Shown here: positions 54,461-62,849 of the stretch, one piece after another
Numbering within the stretch: position 1 is the stretch's first letter
Layout: each line of letters opens with the position of its first letter
Assembly: GCA_024742285.1 (NCBI GenBank)
Contig: JANSYR010000005.1
Coordinates: 1-64,000, forward strand
DNA length: 64,000 bases
Direction of reading: 5' to 3'
Source: a bacterium
GTDB lineage: Bacteria > Myxococcota_A > UBA9160 > UBA4427
The notes under the pieces: generated by a model
Told to the model about the DNA's origin: nothing
Databases searched by the model: none
What the model saw: the letters and a program-made list of their open reading frames with translations, nothing else
Made by a program: the position numbers and the translations under genes

Positions 54461-55477
54461 CTACGAGAGATACGTGTGGGCGAGCAGCTCGTAGGAGCGT
54501 CGCCGAACCTCGAAGTCGAAACAGATCGTCACGATGCCCAGCAGATCCGTCGCGTATTTCTCCGAAATCGCATCCAGCTCCGCTGCGACCTCGTCGGGAT
54601 TGCCGACCGTCGCGCGCATGCCCGAGTGCTCGAGGAAGCGTTCCTCTTCGGGCGTGAAGACGTGCTCCGAGGCTTCTTCCGGCGAGACGATGCCGGAGCG
54701 TTCCTGGTTCCGGGCCATCTGGATCCGGCCGACCTTCATGCTGAGCGCGTGCCACTCGGCTTCCTCGGTCGTATCGGCACAGAGCACCTGGACGGCGACG
54801 TGGACCCGGGGCTCGGAGAGCTGCGGGGAGGGGCGGAACTCGCGTCGATAGAGCTCGACGATGTCGGGGCCCTGGGCAGAGTTGCCGAAGAAGTGGGCGA
54901 AGCTGAACGGGAGCCCGCGCGCGGCGGCGAGGCGGGCGGAGTCGACTCCGCTTCCGAGGAGCCACACCTCCGGCACGTGCTCGGTCGGCGGGCCCGCGCG
55001 GAGCGTATGGAACGGGTGGTCCGCCGGGAGCGAGTCCCCCAGGTAGCCGATCAGGTCGTCCACCTGCTCCGGGTACGCACGGACGTCGATCGGGTTCGAC
55101 GGGTAGGACATCGCGATCATCGTGCGCTGGTCCCCGCCCGGAGCGCGGCCCAGGCCGAGATCGATCCGTCCCGGGAAGAGCGTCTCCAGCATGCGGAAGT
55201 TCTCGGCGACCTTGAAGGCCGAGTAGTGGGGCAGCATCACGCCGCCGCTCCCGATCCGCATCGTGCTCGTCGCGGCGCCGATCTGCCCGATCAGGATCTC
55301 CGGGCTGGTGCTGGCGATGCCGGCGATGTTGTGGTGCTCGGCGACCCAGAAGCGCTCGAAGCCCATCGCCTCGCAGGCCACCGCGAGCTCGATCGTTTCG
55401 CGCAGGGCGTCCGCGCCGGATCCGCCTTTGCGGACCGGGGATTGCTCGACGACGGTCAGGGTGAGGTCTCTCGGCAC
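54461..55477 (-). CDS. LLM-class (luciferase-like) flavin-dependent oxidoreductase
   Basis: A 338-residue TIM-barrel flavoprotein. LTLTVVEQSPVRKGGSGADAL, AMGFERFWVAEHHNIAGIASTSPEILIGQIGAATSTMRIGSGGVMLPHYSAFKVAENFRML and GRIDLGLGRAPGGDQRTMIAMS are standard for F420- or FMN-dependent LLM proteins of the luciferase-like group. GTG 55477 was chosen because homology starts there; a longer frame to 55558 would overlap the promoter region of the divergent dehydrogenase. The substrate is unknown. It is divergent from the zinc dehydrogenase gene with 83 bp between starts. Confidence 0.85.
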   Translation of the reverse strand: MPRDLTLTVVEQSPVRKGGSGADALRETIELAVACEAMGFERFWVAEHHNIAGIASTSPEILIGQIGAATSTMRIGSGGVMLPHYSAFKVAENFRMLETLFPGRIDLGLGRAPGGDQRTMIAMSYPSNPIDVRAYPEQVDDLIGYLGDSLPADHPFHTLRAGPPTEHVPEVWLLGSGVDSARLAAARGLPFSFAHFFGNSAQGPDIVELYRREFRPSPQLSEPRVHVAVQVLCADTTEEAEWHALSMKVGRIQMARNQERSGIVSPEEASEHVFTPEEERFLEHSGMRATVGNPDEVAAELDAISEKYATDLLGIVTICFDFEVRRRSYELLAHTYLS

Positions 55478-55560
55478 CGAGGCACGATAGGGGATCGGGT
55501 CGGGCCGGACACGGGCGTGATAGCATCGAGTGTCGGGACCGGTTCCCGAGGAGAACACCG

Positions 55561-56589
55561 ATGCGCGCAGCCTGCTTCCAGGAATCCGGCCAGCCCCTCG
55601 AGATCCGCGACGTCCCCGACCCCGAGCCGGGTGCGGACGAGGTTCTACTCGCGGTCAAGGGCTGCGGCATCTGCGGCTCGGATCTCCATGTGACGGAGCT
55701 CGGCGGTGCGGTGCCCGCCGGTGCGGTCATGGGCCACGAGTTCGCCGGGGAGATCGTCGCGGTCGGCAAGGATGCGAAGAGTCCCGATGGGCCCTGGAAG
55801 GTCGGCGATCGGGTCTGCACGATGCCAGGCATCAGCTGTGGTACGTGCGTGCGCTGCGTCTCGGGCGACGTGATGGGCTGCGCGAATCTCCGCATGACCG
55901 GATTCGGTGACGTCGGCGGCGGCTACGCCGAGTACGCGATCGGGGCGGCGGCGCTCACCTTCCGACTGCCCGACAACGTGGCGAGCGCCGACGGCGCGAC
56001 GGTCGAGCCGCTCGCCGTCGGTCTGCACGCCGTCGAGAAGGTCGGTCTCGAGCTCGGCGAAGACGTCCTGATCGTGGGCGCAGGTCCCGTCGGACTCGCC
56101 TGCGCGATCTGGGCGAAGCTGCTCGGCGCGCGCGAAGTCGTCGTGAGCGACTACGCGGCCCATCGCCGCGATCTCGCGCTCGCCTACGGTGCGACCGCCG
56201 CGATCGATCCGGCGCAGCAGGAGCTCGGTCCGGCCTACGAGCGGATCACCGGTCGCGCACCGAGTCTCGCCTTCGAGTGTGTCGGTCGACCGGACGTCGT
56301 GAGCGCGATCTCCCTGGTGATGGAGCGGGGAGGGCGCATCATGTCGGCGGGCATGTGCATGGCGCCCGACACGTTCATGCCGCTGGTCTTCGGCACGAAG
56401 GAGCTGTCGATGCACTTCGCGTCGTACTACACGCACCAGAACTACCAGCTGACCGTCGACATGCTCGCCGCCGAACGGATCGATCCGCTGCCGATGATCA
56501 CCGATCGGATCGGTCTCGACGCGCTGCCCGAGGCGTTCGAGGCACTCCGCAAGCCGTCGAACGAGTGCAAGGTCGTCGTCCAGCCCTGA
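55561..56589 (+). CDS. Zinc-dependent alcohol/sorbitol dehydrogenase (MDR family)
   Basis: A 342-residue MDR enzyme. CGICGSDLHVTEL near residue 38 carries the catalytic zinc Cys, MGHEFAGEIVAVG near 58 the His, and ISCGTCVRCVSGDVMGCAN near 92 the Cys-rich lobe. VLIVGAGPVGLACAIWAKLLG near 168 is the cofactor-binding motif. The pattern is closest to threonine/sorbitol-dehydrogenase-like enzymes. It is separate in sequence from the MDR gene at 35268-36362. Confidence 0.9.
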   Translation: MRAACFQESGQPLEIRDVPDPEPGADEVLLAVKGCGICGSDLHVTELGGAVPAGAVMGHEFAGEIVAVGKDAKSPDGPWKVGDRVCTMPGISCGTCVRCVSGDVMGCANLRMTGFGDVGGGYAEYAIGAAALTFRLPDNVASADGATVEPLAVGLHAVEKVGLELGEDVLIVGAGPVGLACAIWAKLLGAREVVVSDYAAHRRDLALAYGATAAIDPAQQELGPAYERITGRAPSLAFECVGRPDVVSAISLVMERGGRIMSAGMCMAPDTFMPLVFGTKELSMHFASYYTHQNYQLTVDMLAAERIDPLPMITDRIGLDALPEAFEALRKPSNECKVVVQP

Positions 56590-56644
56590 TCGAGGTACGC
56601 GTGCGGGAGCGCGCGGTTCGATGGCGGACGGTCGTGCGGAAGCG

Positions 56645-57289
56645 CTAGGCGTGGGCGGCCTCGGCGGAGAGCGTCGCGATGATCGACTGGATGTGGCGCT
56701 CGACGGCGAGCTGGGCCTCGTCCCCGTCGCCGATGCAGATCGCCTCGATGATCGCGATGTGCTCGGCCAGGGACTGCTCGGGGCGCTCCGGGATCGAAGA
56801 GAGCCGGTCCGGGTGGCCACGGGACTGGTTGCGGAGTGTCTCGACGAGACCCCGCGCGACGCGGTGGCGGCCGATCTGACTGACGCGCTCGTGGAGCTCG
56901 CGTCCGAGGCTCGCGAAGCGAGTGGACTCCCGGCGCTCGACCGCATCGCGCATTCCCGGGATCAGGGCGCGCAACGCCTCGCGCTCCAGGTCCGTGGCTT
57001 CCTCCGCCGCGTGTCGCGCCATCAGGCCTTCGAGGGCCGCACGCGCTTCATAGACCTCGATCGCCTCGGCGACGGTGATCGCGCGGACCGTGGCGCCGCG
57101 GTTCGCCTCGCGCACGACCAGGCCTTCCTTGTCGAGCTCGACGATCGCCGAGCGGATCGCCGCGCGGCCGACGCCGTAGCGGTCCGTCAGCTGGAGCTCG
57201 ATCAACCGGGTACCGGGGGCGAGGCTCCCCTCGAGGATGTCGTCGCGGAGACGATCGGTGATGCTGGGCTTCGGGGGGTGGGAGGGCAT
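56645..57289 (-). CDS. GntR-family regulator with FCD ligand domain
   Basis: A 214-residue regulator. The winged helix at about residues 8-73 reads ITDRLRDDILEGSLAPGTRLIELQLTDRYGVGRAAIRSAIVELDKEGLVV, standard for GntR. The C-terminal domain has FCD-type metal ligand positions (ELHERV, AEHIAII, VERHIQS). ATG 57289 is used because the earlier in-frame Met at 57361 would read through the operator-like palindrome. FCD members bind small acids and repress catabolic genes. It faces the DOPA-dioxygenase-like gene. Confidence 0.9.
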   Translation of the reverse strand: MPSHPPKPSITDRLRDDILEGSLAPGTRLIELQLTDRYGVGRAAIRSAIVELDKEGLVVREANRGATVRAITVAEAIEVYEARAALEGLMARHAAEEATDLEREALRALIPGMRDAVERRESTRFASLGRELHERVSQIGRHRVARGLVETLRNQSRGHPDRLSSIPERPEQSLAEHIAIIEAICIGDGDEAQLAVERHIQSIIATLSAEAAHA

Positions 57290-57314
57290 ACGGGCTCCGG
57301 ATCCGACGCTGCGG

Positions 57315-57326
57315 ATTGTATACGAT
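57315..57326. promoter_or_regulatory. Candidate GntR/FCD operator palindrome
   Basis: ATTGTATACGAT, symmetric except for one base pair, lies 26-37 bp upstream of the GntR start and 34-45 bp upstream of the divergent DOPA-dioxygenase-like gene. FCD-type GntR proteins commonly bind TTGTATACAA-like sites. Autoregulation and control of the neighbour are inferred. Confidence 0.5.
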
Positions 57327-57359
57327 TGCATCGCCACGCCCGCGAATCCCGAGGTCCTC

Positions 57360-57758
57360 ATGCACGCATCGACGACGTCGCCGGAACCGTCCGGCTTCCA
57401 TGCGCACGTCTACTTCCGGAGCGAGAGCGAGCGTGCGCGGGCGCTGGCGCTCCGGGCGGTGATCGGCCGGCGGTTTCGCGACGTCACGCTCGGTCGTGTA
57501 CACGACCGCCCGATCGGGCCGCATCCGATCCCGATGTATCAGGTCGCCTTCTCTCCCGACGACTTCGCCGCCTTCGTCCCCTTCCTGATGCTGGAACGGA
57601 AGGGGCTTGCGGTGCTCGTCCATCCCCTGACGGGAGATCCGCTCGCCGAGCACACCGAGCAGGCCTGCTGGCTGGGATCGCCGATCCCGCTTCGACTGGA
57701 AGTGTTCGAGGCGCTCGCCGGCAAGGCTGCGCCCGCGGAAGGCGGCGAAGGGAAGTGA
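57360..57758 (+). CDS. DOPA 4,5-dioxygenase family protein
   Basis: A 132-residue protein. SGFHAHVYFRSESERARALALRAVIGRRF near residue 11, IGPHPIPMYQVAF near 51 and LVHPLTGDPLAEHTEQACWLG near 86 hold the conserved His residues of the DOPA-dioxygenase-like family, in which a metal-bound His set performs extradiol cleavage of catechols. ATG 57360 follows CGAGGT. It is divergent from the GntR regulator, and its expression is probably controlled by the intervening palindrome. Confidence 0.85.
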   Translation: MHASTTSPEPSGFHAHVYFRSESERARALALRAVIGRRFRDVTLGRVHDRPIGPHPIPMYQVAFSPDDFAAFVPFLMLERKGLAVLVHPLTGDPLAEHTEQACWLGSPIPLRLEVFEALAGKAAPAEGGEGK

Positions 57759-57765
57759 GGCGCCG

Positions 57766-58353
57766 TCAGGCGTCGATGTACTCGACGCGATCGTCGATCG
57801 ACTGCCGGCGTCCCTTCGGCCAGATGCCGGCCTCGGCCGGATGGCCCAGGTAGAAGATGCCCAGGCAGCGATCCTTCTCTCCGAGGCCGAGGTAGGCGTT
57901 CATCTCGGGCTTGTAGAGGAAGGGCGGCGTCGACCAGAAGGCGCCGAGGCCGCGGGCGGTCGCGGTCAGGTGCATGTTCTGCACCGCGCAGGCGACGGCC
58001 TCGATCTCCTCGAGCTCCCGGATCTTCTCGATCTTCTGGCGCTCCATGCAGACGAGGATCACGACGGGCGCGCGCTTCGGCATCTCGCGCAGCTTGTCCG
58101 CCTTCCCCTCCTTCTGGTCCTCGGGCGGGATCGCCGTCAGGTAGAGGTTCGCGAGATCCTCCGCGAGCTGGCTCCGGGCCTCGCCGCGGTAGACGCGGAA
58201 ACGCCAGGGCTGGGTCATGCCGTGGGTCGGCGCCCAGTTCGCGTTCTCGAGGATCGCCTGCAGGTCTTCTTGGGCGACCGGCGCGTCGCTCATCATCGGA
58301 GGCTTGATCGTACGGCGGGAGCGAATGATCTCGTCGAGGGCGGTCGGTTCCAC
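57766..58353 (-). CDS. Nitroreductase family protein
   Basis: A 195-residue FMN enzyme. SRRTIKPPMMSDAPVAQEDLQAILENANWAPTHGMTQPWRFRVY near residue 10 is the FMN-binding start, with the PTHG...PWRF segment typical of nitroreductases, and AVQNMHLTATARGLGAFWSTPPF near 120 the second dimer-interface block. GTG 58353 has GGAAAGG six bases upstream. It would reduce nitro or quinone compounds using NAD(P)H. It converges on the DOPA-dioxygenase-like gene, seven bases from its stop. Confidence 0.85.
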   Translation of the reverse strand: MEPTALDEIIRSRRTIKPPMMSDAPVAQEDLQAILENANWAPTHGMTQPWRFRVYRGEARSQLAEDLANLYLTAIPPEDQKEGKADKLREMPKRAPVVILVCMERQKIEKIRELEEIEAVACAVQNMHLTATARGLGAFWSTPPFLYKPEMNAYLGLGEKDRCLGIFYLGHPAEAGIWPKGRRQSIDDRVEYIDA

Positions 58354-58537
58354 GGTCGGCCTTTCCAGTCGGTCGCGTCGGGGGAAGAGTGCGGTCGGTA
58401 CGCGGGACCGGAGTCTAGCGGGGAATCCGGCGGGGACGGCGCCGAAGCGTCGAAGGCGCGGTCCGATCGGTCTTGCGCCGCGGGCCCGATCGGGCACCGT
58501 TTCGCGGCGACCGAGGCGGACGGAGAGGGGCGCGGCG

Positions 58538-58834
58538 ATGTCGACCGATGGCGACGAGAAGACGGCGGGGATCCCGGGCTGGCTCGAGGTCGCGTGCTCG
58601 CGTGCGGTGGTCCGACGCGCTCTCGTGTTCTTCTTCTTCGTGGGCGGCATCCTGATCGCGATCAACCACGGGGACGCGCTCGTCCGAGGCGACGTCGATG
58701 GAAATCGCGTCGTCAAGATGGTGCTCACGCCGCTCGTCCCGTACATGGTCTCCACGATCTCGAGCGTCGGAGCGATCCGGAACGGCGCGCGCGAACGTCT
58801 CCAGCACGACCGCCGCTTCCACGCCGACGACTGA
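58538..58834 (+). CDS. nrtS: NrtS-like small membrane protein
   Basis: A 98-residue protein with two membrane segments, FFFFVGGILIAINHGDALVRGDVDGNRVVKMVLTPLVPYMVSTISSVGAIR. The INHGD motif before the loop and the two-helix layout match the NrtS group of nitrate/nitrite transport proteins. ATG 58538 is preceded by GGAGAGGGGCGCG. No nitrate reductase is in the window, so a transport role here is inferred from the family only. Confidence 0.7.
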   Translation: MSTDGDEKTAGIPGWLEVACSRAVVRRALVFFFFVGGILIAINHGDALVRGDVDGNRVVKMVLTPLVPYMVSTISSVGAIRNGARERLQHDRRFHADD

Positions 58835-58976
58835 GCCGAGGCCGTCGGGCACGTCGGAGGGGGGCGCCCGGGGGCGTCTCCAGGCGCCCCGCATGCGCCG
58901 CGAGCCGACCCCGGGAGCCCGTCCCTGGGTTAGACTCCGGGGCCCATCATCCGGACCCGAGAGCCGAGGGAGCCCC

Positions 58977-60446
58977 ATGAGCAAGACGGAATACGACGTC
59001 ATCGAAGCGGACGACGTCTCGAACTGGTCGACGGAAGCCGCCGCCGCCGATGTCGTGATCATCGGCCTCGGCTGCGCCGGTGTCTGCGCCGCGATCGAGG
59101 CACGCGAAGCCGGGGCGGACGTGCTGGTCTTCGAGCGCGCGAGTGGCGGCGGCGGGGTGACGTCCATGGCGGCGGGCCACGTCTATCTCGGTGGCGGCAC
59201 GCGGGTCCAGAAGGCGGTCGGCGTCGAGGACACCGTCGAGGACATGTTCACCTACCTGATGATGAACACCCCGGAGCCCGACGAGGAGAAGATCCGGCTC
59301 TACTGCGAGGAGTCCGTCGATCACTTCGACTGGCTGGTCGATCGCGGCGTGCCCTTCAACGACACCATGTACAAGGGCAAGCACGTCATGCAGATGACGG
59401 ACGAGTGCCTGATCTGGTCGGGAAACGAAGAGGTCTATCCGTTTCGCGAGAAGGCGAAGCCCGCGCCCCGCGGCCACAAGGTCGCGCAGGTGGGCGAGGG
59501 CGGCGGCGCCCTCATGATGGAGAAGCTGGTCGCGAAGGCGGGCGACCTCGGCGTGCGCTTCGTCTACGACGCGCACGTCCACCAGCTGGTTCGCGAGAAC
59601 GGGAAGATCGCCGGCGTGACCTACCGCGTCTTCGGCGAGGACAAGGGCAGCGTCCGGGCGGACAAGGCCGTGATCCTCGCGGCGGGCCAGTTCACCGAGA
59701 ACGACGAGATGCTCGAGGAATACCTGCCGGAGCTGCTCGTCGATGGCTACACGCGACAATTCACGCCGAACGACGACGGGGCCGGGCATCAGCTCGGCAA
59801 GGCCGCCGGCGGCGTCCTCAAGCACATGGACGGTGCCCTGGTGACCGCCGCGTTCTACCCGCCGGAGAGCCACATCAAGGGCATCCTGGTGAACCAGGAG
59901 GGCCAGCGGTACTGCGCCGAGGACTCCTACCACTCCCGCTCCAGTCTCATCACGACCCAGCAGACCGACCGCAAGGGCTGGTTGATCCTGGACGAGGCGA
60001 CCTATCAGCCCGATCCGCCGGCGTGGGGCGCCTATCCGCTCGTCGATGCCTTCGAGTCGATCGAGGAAATGGAGCAGGCGCTCGGCATGCCCGAGGGCGC
60101 GCTCCAGAAGACGGTCGCGAGCTACAACGAGCATGCAGCGAAGGGCGAAGACCCTGACTTCCACAAGAAGGACAAGTGGCTTCAGCCCCTGGACCAGGCG
60201 CCCTATGCCGCGCTCGACGCGTCGGTCGGTGCGGCGACCTACATGAGCTTCACGCTCGGCGGACTCGACGTGACGATCGACGGCGAAGTCAGGACCGCGG
60301 ACGGCGCGACCGTCCCCGGGCTCTTCGCGATCGGCGGATGCGCGTCGAACATCGCCCAGGACGGGACGGGGTACTCGAGCGGCACGTGCATCGGAGAAAG
60401 TACTTTCTTCGGAAGACGCGCCGGCAGAGCCGCCGCGTCTTCGTGA
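58977..60446 (+). CDS. FAD-binding dehydrogenase, 3-ketosteroid delta-1-dehydrogenase or fumarate reductase-like
   Basis: A 489-residue flavoprotein. AAAADVVIIGLGCAGVCAAIEAREAGADVLVFERASGGGG near residue 22 is the FAD motif, AAGHVYLGGG follows, RFVYDAHVHQLVREN lies in the core, and PGLFAIGGCASNIAQDGTGYSSGTCIGESTFFGRRAG near 455 ends the FAD domain. The group includes fumarate reductase and 3-ketosteroid dehydrogenases; specific residues do not decide between them. A 32-bp copy of its C-terminal coding sequence recurs 52 bp downstream. Confidence 0.85.
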   Translation: MSKTEYDVIEADDVSNWSTEAAAADVVIIGLGCAGVCAAIEAREAGADVLVFERASGGGGVTSMAAGHVYLGGGTRVQKAVGVEDTVEDMFTYLMMNTPEPDEEKIRLYCEESVDHFDWLVDRGVPFNDTMYKGKHVMQMTDECLIWSGNEEVYPFREKAKPAPRGHKVAQVGEGGGALMMEKLVAKAGDLGVRFVYDAHVHQLVRENGKIAGVTYRVFGEDKGSVRADKAVILAAGQFTENDEMLEEYLPELLVDGYTRQFTPNDDGAGHQLGKAAGGVLKHMDGALVTAAFYPPESHIKGILVNQEGQRYCAEDSYHSRSSLITTQQTDRKGWLILDEATYQPDPPAWGAYPLVDAFESIEEMEQALGMPEGALQKTVASYNEHAAKGEDPDFHKKDKWLQPLDQAPYAALDASVGAATYMSFTLGGLDVTIDGEVRTADGATVPGLFAIGGCASNIAQDGTGYSSGTCIGESTFFGRRAGRAAASS

Positions 60447-60489
60447 GCTGAAGGCTCTCTTCGGAAGACGTACCGGCAGAGCCGCCGCG
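60406..60489 (+). repeat. Direct repeat of the gene's C-terminal coding sequence
   Basis: A 32-bp unit at 60406-60437 recurs at 60458-60489 with two mismatches. The first copy encodes FFGRRAGRAAAS in the flavoprotein tail and the second would encode LFGRRTGRAAAR in the same relative frame followed by a TGA. The second copy lies outside the gene, suggesting partial tandem duplication. Confidence 0.8.
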
Positions 60490-60498
60490 CGGGGCTGA

Positions 60499-60537
60499 AA
60501 TCGATTTTCGATTCCGGTTCGTTCGACTTTCGGTTCG
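60499..60537. promoter_or_regulatory. Inverted and direct repeats upstream of bacterioferritin
   Basis: AATCGA (60499-60504) and TCGATT (60508-60513) form a 6-bp inverted repeat, and CGGTTCG occurs at 60515-60521 and 60531-60537, one and a half helical turns apart. This AT-richer patch could be a regulator site for the bfr gene. Confidence 0.35.
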
Positions 60538-60575
60538 AGATCTCTATGCTTCGCGCACCAAGGGGAGACGAATCC

Positions 60576-61052
60576 ATGCAGGGCGATCCGGAAGTCATCG
60601 AAGCACTCAACGACGTGTTGACCGCCGAGCTCACGGCGATCAATCAGTACTTCATCCATCACAAGATGTGCGAGAACTGGGGCTACAAGGTCCTCTCGGC
60701 GAAGAAGTACGAGGAATCGATCGAAGAGATGAAGCACGCCGACAAGGTGATCGCGCGGATTCTCTTCTACGACGGCGTTCCCAACATGCAGCGGATGAAC
60801 CCGGTCCGTGTCGGGGAGACGGCGATCGAGCAACACGAGCTCGATCTCGCCCTCGAGCTCGAGGCGATCAAGCGTCTGAACGACGGGATCGCCCTCTGTC
60901 GCGACAAGGGCGACAACGGAACCCGCGAGCTCCTCGACCACATCCTCCAGGAAGAGGAGGAGTCGGTCGACTGGCACGAAGCCCAGCTCCACCTCGTCAA
61001 GGAGATCGGCAAGGAGCGCTACCTCGCCGAGATGATCCACGACGAAGGCTAG
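60576..61052 (+). CDS. bfr: Bacterioferritin
   Basis: A 158-residue iron-storage subunit that forms a 24-mer shell. The ferroxidase ligands E18 (TAELTAINQYF), E51 and H54 are present, and M52 is the heme ligand (IEEMKHADKVIARILF). The second-half ligands lie in ETAIEQHELDLALEL and EEEESVDWHEAQL. ATG 60576 follows AAGGGGAGACG. The upstream sequence contains inverted and direct repeats and may be an iron-responsive control site, which is inference. Confidence 0.94.
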   Translation: MQGDPEVIEALNDVLTAELTAINQYFIHHKMCENWGYKVLSAKKYEESIEEMKHADKVIARILFYDGVPNMQRMNPVRVGETAIEQHELDLALELEAIKRLNDGIALCRDKGDNGTRELLDHILQEEEESVDWHEAQLHLVKEIGKERYLAEMIHDEG

Positions 61053-61057
61053 GGGAC

Positions 61058-61873
61058 TCAGTCCTCGAACGGGTCGACCAGAACGCGCGGGGGAATGACG
61101 CCCGCGTCGTACTGGGCCTGGATCTCGTCCATCATCGCCATCGCTTCGGGAGTGGCGGCGATCTTCTGGAAGTTCCGCTGCTCGTTGGCCAGCGCTTCGG
61201 TCAGCGGAAGGTCCTCCGACTCGGAGAGGACCTGCTTCGCCAGGGCGAGGGCGGCGGCGGGCCGCTCGGCGAGGCGCTTCGCCCAGGCGACGGCGACCTC
61301 GGTCGCGCGTCCTTCCGGGACGACGCGGTTGATCGCGCCGAGCGCATAGAGGCGAGACGCCGAGACCACCGCGCCGTCGAGGACGATCTCCGACGTCGCC
61401 GTGCGTCCGATCAGCTTCGACAGCCGGGCGATTCCGCCCAGTCCCGGGATCAGCCCGGCCAGGATCTCCATCTGGGTGAACCGCGCCTGAGGCTCGGCGA
61501 CGCGCAGGTCACAGGCCCATCCGAGCTCGCAGCCTCCGCCACCGCAGTCCCCGGAGATCGCCGCGATCGAGACCAGCTCGCTCTTCGAGAGCAGATCCGA
61601 GGCGCGAAAGAACCCGGCGCCGCTCCCGCTCGTCGGTGCGCCGCGGAACATCGCCGTCAGGTCGGCGAGGGAAGCGTGGCCCAGCCAGTGCCCCGGGACG
61701 TCGGAGGCGAGCACGACGACCCGCGCGCCGGCGTCGCGCGCCTGCTCGAGCTGATCGGCCAGCTGGTCGACGCACGCGAAGGTGCAGGGATTGGGCGGCG
61801 GCCCGGTGACCGTGAGGAGGGCGACGCCGTCGGCCTCGAAGCTCGTCCGTACCCGCTCCTCCCTCGCGCTCAT
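61058..61873 (-). CDS. Enoyl-CoA hydratase/isomerase family protein
   Basis: A 271-residue crotonase-like protein. ALLTVTGPPPNPCTFACVDQLADQLEQARDAGARVVVLAS at the start, ISGDCGGGGCELGWACDLRVAEPQARFTQMEILAGLIPGLGGIARL near 110 and VLDGAVVSASRLYALGAINRVVPEG later match the fold. The first oxyanion loop lacks the usual G-x-x-F-C/S-A-G-A-D pattern, so the reaction may differ from hydration. ATG 61873 follows AGGAGTCGCCCA. It converges on bfr, five bases from its stop. Confidence 0.8.
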   Translation of the reverse strand: MSAREERVRTSFEADGVALLTVTGPPPNPCTFACVDQLADQLEQARDAGARVVVLASDVPGHWLGHASLADLTAMFRGAPTSGSGAGFFRASDLLSKSELVSIAAISGDCGGGGCELGWACDLRVAEPQARFTQMEILAGLIPGLGGIARLSKLIGRTATSEIVLDGAVVSASRLYALGAINRVVPEGRATEVAVAWAKRLAERPAAALALAKQVLSESEDLPLTEALANEQRNFQKIAATPEAMAMMDEIQAQYDAGVIPPRVLVDPFED

Positions 61874-61973
61874 TGGGCGACTCCTCGTCTCGGATCGCCG
61901 GGACGGGCGACCTCCCCGGAATGATATGCTCGAGGCAGCCGGCGAGCACGCGGCGGACGGAGGAGACCCGAGC

Positions 61974-62849
61974 ATGAGCGACGAGCAGACGCAGCGCGGT
62001 GGATTCGACATGCGATCCCTCGCCGGGGACCGCTACCCGCCGCCGGATTGGCACCTCGAGAAGATCCAGGAGGAGATGAGCTGCCCCGAGCCCAAGCATC
62101 GGATGATGCGCGTGATCAAGCGCATGGGTGAGCAGGTCGTCCCGGACTTCTCGGACATCGACTGGGACGTCGAGCTCGCCGCGTTCGGAGACATCGACTA
62201 CCCGACCTACTACCGCCAGCCCTTCCACAGCGTGCCGGGCGGCTACCTCTCCGAAGCGGCGGCGGTCGGGGATCGCGGCGCGATGGAGGCGATCTACGAG
62301 GAGGCCCACCCGCGCAAGTCGCTCGGCGTGCGCGACGAGCTCGCGGCCCTGGTTCCGCAGGACGCTCGGCTGGTCGTCGATCTCGGCGGTGGGACCGGTG
62401 ACCTCGGCGCGGCGATCGCGCGGCGCCTTCCGGACGCGGCGGTCCGCTCGATCGATGCCTCGCCCTTCATGGTGATCGCCGGGCGCGTCCAGAACGCGGA
62501 CGTCGGCAACCTGCGCCTGGATCAGGGATTCGCGGAAGCGACCGGCCTCGAGGACGGGAGCGTCGACGCCGTCGTCATCACCCTCGTCTTCCACGAGTGC
62601 CCGGACAAGATCAAGCGCACGATCCTCGACGAAGTGAAGCGGATCCTCCGACCCGGCGGGACCCTCGTTCTCACGGACACGCCCCACGACGACCTCCACG
62701 ACTACCGCGGTTTCTACGAGCCCTACAAGGAGCAGTGGCTGGTCTGGGACGAGACGGTCGTGCTCGGCGAGGCGGGCTTCGTCGGGATGGAGCGCCGCGA
62801 CGTCGCACCGCCCCTCTGGAGCGTCGTCTGCACGAAGCCCGCTGATTGA
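61974..62849 (+). CDS. Class I SAM-dependent methyltransferase
   Basis: A 291-residue methyltransferase. VVDLGGGTGDLGAAIARRL near residue 130 is the SAM-binding motif I, AVRSIDASPFMVIAGR the acidic post-motif, and AVVITLVFHECPDKIKRTILDEVKRILRPGGTLVLTDTPHDD near 205 motifs IV to VI. The first 100 residues are an N-terminal extension with no recognised domain. ATG 61974 follows GGAGGAGACCC. The substrate is unknown; the layout resembles ubiquinone- or sterol-type methyltransferases. Confidence 0.85.
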   Translation: MSDEQTQRGGFDMRSLAGDRYPPPDWHLEKIQEEMSCPEPKHRMMRVIKRMGEQVVPDFSDIDWDVELAAFGDIDYPTYYRQPFHSVPGGYLSEAAAVGDRGAMEAIYEEAHPRKSLGVRDELAALVPQDARLVVDLGGGTGDLGAAIARRLPDAAVRSIDASPFMVIAGRVQNADVGNLRLDQGFAEATGLEDGSVDAVVITLVFHECPDKIKRTILDEVKRILRPGGTLVLTDTPHDDLHDYRGFYEPYKEQWLVWDETVVLGEAGFVGMERRDVAPPLWSVVCTKPAD

